Made by a program: the position numbers and the translations under genes. A DNA stretch of 64,000 nt from Plotosus lineatus (taxonomy: Eukaryota; Chordata; Actinopteri; Siluriformes; Plotosidae). The stretch is taken from assembly GCA_024760905.1 (NCBI GenBank), contig CM045735.1:31345749-31409748 (forward strand). Reading direction: 5' to 3'. This document shows, piece after piece, positions 61,548 to 64,000 of this stretch. Positions within the stretch are counted from its first letter, which is position 1, and each line of letters begins with the position of its first letter. Below the pieces are notes generated by a model. That model did not search any database. It was given only the letters and a program-made list of their open reading frames with translations, and had not been told where the DNA came from.

Positions 61548-64000
61548 TTTTTTTCCTTTCGGCTGTTCCCTTCAGGGGTCGCCACAGCAAATGATCTGCC
61601 TCCATCTCTCCCTATCCTCTGCATCTTCTACTCTTACTCCAACGAACTTCATGTCTGCCTTCACCACATCCATAAATCTTCTCTTTGGTCTTCCTCTGGG
61701 CCTTTTGCCTGGTAGTTCCAACCTCAGCATCCTACTACCAAACCATCTCAATCTAGCCTCTCTGACTTTGTCTCCAAAACATCTTACATGTGCTGTCCCT
61801 CTGATTTACTCATTTCTGATCTTATCCATCCTCGTTACTCCCAAAGAGAACCTCAACATTTTCATCTCTGCTACCTCCAACTCTGACTCCTGTCTTTTCC
61901 CCAGGGCCACTGTCTCTAAACCATACAACATTGCTGGCCTCATCACCGTCTTGTACACTTTTCCCTTCATTCTTGCTGATAATCTCCTATCACACATCAC
62001 ACTTTTCTCCATCCATTCCAACCTGCCTGCACGTGCTTCTTCACCTCTTTTCCACACTCTCCATTGCTCAAGATTGTTGAGCTTAAGTACTTAAAATCCT
62101 CCACCTTCTTTATCTCTGCCCCCTGTAACCTCAAAGTTCCTCTTGGGTCCTTGTCGTTCACACACATGTATTCTGTCTTACTGAGACTAACCTTCAATCC
62201 CCTCCTTTCCAGGGCATACCTCCACCTCTCTAGATTTTCCTCCACTTGTTCTCTGCTCTCACTACAGATTACGATGTCATCTGCAAACATCATAGTCCAT
62301 GGAGATTCTTGTCTAACATCGTCTGTCAGCCTGTCCATCACCATAGCAAACAAGAAGGGGCTGAGAGCTGACCCTTGATGCAGTCACACCGACAGCACAC
62401 CTCACCACTGTCTTACAGCTCTCATACATGTCCTGCACCACTCTAACATACTTCTCTGTCACTCCAGACTTCCTCATACAATACCACAGTTCTTCTCTCG
62501 GCACCCTGTCATATGCTTTCTCCAGATCCACAAAGGCACAATGCAGCTCCTTCTGACCTTCTCTGTACTTCTCTATTAACATCCTCAAAGCAAACACTAC
62601 ATCTGTGGTGCTCTTTCTTGGCATGAAACCAAACTGTTGTTCACAAATGCTGACCTCTGCCCTTAGTCTTGCTTCCACTATTCTTTCCCATAACTTCATT
62701 GTATGGCTCATCGACTTTATCCCTCTGTCGTTGCCACAACTCTGTACATCTCCCTTGTTCTTAAAAATGGGCACAAGCACACTTCTCCTCCATTCCTCTG
62801 GCATCTGCTCACTTTCTAAGACCTTGTTGAATATTCTTGTCAGAAAATCTACTGCTACCTCCCCTAGACACTTCCATACCTCAACTGGTATGTCATCAGG
62901 GCCAACTGCCTTTCCACTCTTCATCCTCTTCAATGCCCTCCTCACTTCTCCCTTACTAATCTTTGCTACTTCCTGGTCCTCAACGGTCACCCCTTCTACT
63001 CTTTTTTCTGTCTCATTTTCCTCATTCATCAGCTCTTCAAAGTACTCTTTCCATCTTCCCAGCACACTTCTGTCATCAGTCAATACATTTCCCTCTCTGT
63101 CCTTTATCACTCTAACTTGCTGCACGTCTTTCCCATCTCTATTTCTCTGCTGTGCTAACCTGTATAAATCATTTTCTCCCTCCTTACTGTTCAACCTATC
63201 ATACAAGTCATCATACGCCCTCTGTTTGGCTTTTGACACCGCTACCTTCGCCTTACGCTGTGTCTCCCTGTACTCCTGTTTACTCTCTTCGGTCCTCTCA
63301 ATGTCCCACTTCTTCTTGGATAACCTCTTCTTTTGTACACACTCCTGCACTTCCTCATTCCACTACCAAGTTTCCTTATCTACTTTCCTTCCAGAGGACA
63401 CACCAAGTACTCTCCTACCGGTCTCCCTGATCACATTGGCTGTGGTTCTCCAGTCATCTGGAAGCACTTCCTGACTACCCAAAGACTGTTTCAACTCCTC
63501 CTTGAAGAAAACACGACACTCTTCCTTTTTCAACTTCCACCACTTTGGCTTCTGCTCTGCCTTTGCCTTTTTCACCTTTCTCACCATCAGTGTCATCCTG
63601 CACACCACCATCCTATGCTGTTTGGCAACACTCTCACCCACTACTACTTTGCAGTCACTGACTTCCTTCAAATTACATCACCTACACAAGATGTAGTCTA
63701 CCTGTGTGCTCTTACCTCCGCTTTCATAAGTCACCATATACTCCTGTTTCTTCTTGAAGAACGTATTCACCACAGCCATTTCCATCCTTTTTGCAAAATC
63801 GATCAACATCTGTCCTTCTCTGTTCCTGTCCTGGATACCAAACCTGCCCATCACTTCCTCGTCCCCTCTGTTGCCTGCACCAACATGTCCATTGAAGTCT
63901 GTTCCAATGACCACTCTTTCACCTCTGGGGGTACTCTGCATCACTTCATCTAACTCACTCCAGAATCTCTCCTTCTCTTCTAGCTTACATCCTGCCTGTG
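61548..64000 (-). mobile_element. RTE-like LINE, long copy running off the window (L8)
   Basis: Minus strand, 3' tail at 61548-61590. C-terminal and RT frames 62057-61806, 62353-61997 and 63350-62313 (345 codons: [60 protein letters not shown]). Linker 63671-63363 and endonuclease 63944-63678 ([20 protein letters not shown]). A deletion of about 30 bp near 62383 removes the GLHQGSA motif region. The 5' end is beyond 64000. Confidence 0.85.

Noticed and set aside
63333..63953. 206-codon and 289-codon plus-strand frames in the last LINE
   Set aside because: Antisense to the LINE endonuclease and linker; no independent homology.
1..64000. CRISPR arrays, operons, bacterial defence or toxin systems
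   Set aside because: The window is intron-rich eukaryotic DNA; direct repeats found are transposon target duplications, microsatellites or element copies.

Overview
This is eukaryotic nuclear DNA. It has long introns with GT-AG borders and a very high load of interspersed repeats: RTE-like LINEs, tRNA-headed SINEs, Tc1/mariner, pogo-like and hAT DNA transposons, and long (AT)n and (GT)n runs. This repertoire suggests a fish, most likely ray-finned. That assignment comes from remembered repeat families, not from a search.

The only host genes I can support are two tandem, same-strand (+) genes of the FAM169 family (human FAM169A is the soluble lamin-associated protein of 75 kDa). Gene 1 is complete in its coding part: 12 coding exons from 9933 to 46047, with consistent splice phases, encoding about 784 residues. 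Its N-terminal half resembles a GNAT N-acetyltransferase fold, with a canonical acetyl-CoA loop. Its last exon encodes a long acidic tail ending in a basic motif. Gene 2 starts about 4 kb downstream, with a CpG-rich candidate first exon near 50.0-50.1 kb. Its first four coding exons (53481-60136) match gene 1 exactly in length and phase. The rest of gene 2 lies beyond the window or is lost.

Layout. 0-9.5 kb: hAT relic with a SINE, a nearly full-length LINE (1.5-4.7 kb), about 2 kb without recognisable features, and a LINE with an inverted 5' end (7.3-9.5 kb). 9.9-26.9 kb: coding exons 1-9 of gene 1, with introns holding SINEs, a Tc1, a second LINE family, a BED-finger hAT, a pogo-like element and a TA-flanked MITE. 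26.9-42.9 kb: one intron almost filled by a 16-kb unit with hAT-type ends and an 8-bp target duplication, itself packed with nested elements. 43.5-48.6 kb: coding exons 10-12 and a probable 3' UTR. 49.4-64 kb: gene 2 exons among SINEs, a decayed LINE and another long LINE that runs off the window end.

The repeat families are related to each other. The main SINE has a tRNA-like head joined to pieces matching both ends of the RTE-like LINE, so it probably used that LINE's machinery. Target duplications and nesting allow several insertions to be ordered in time. I found no microbial system, CRISPR array, rRNA or genuine tRNA gene.
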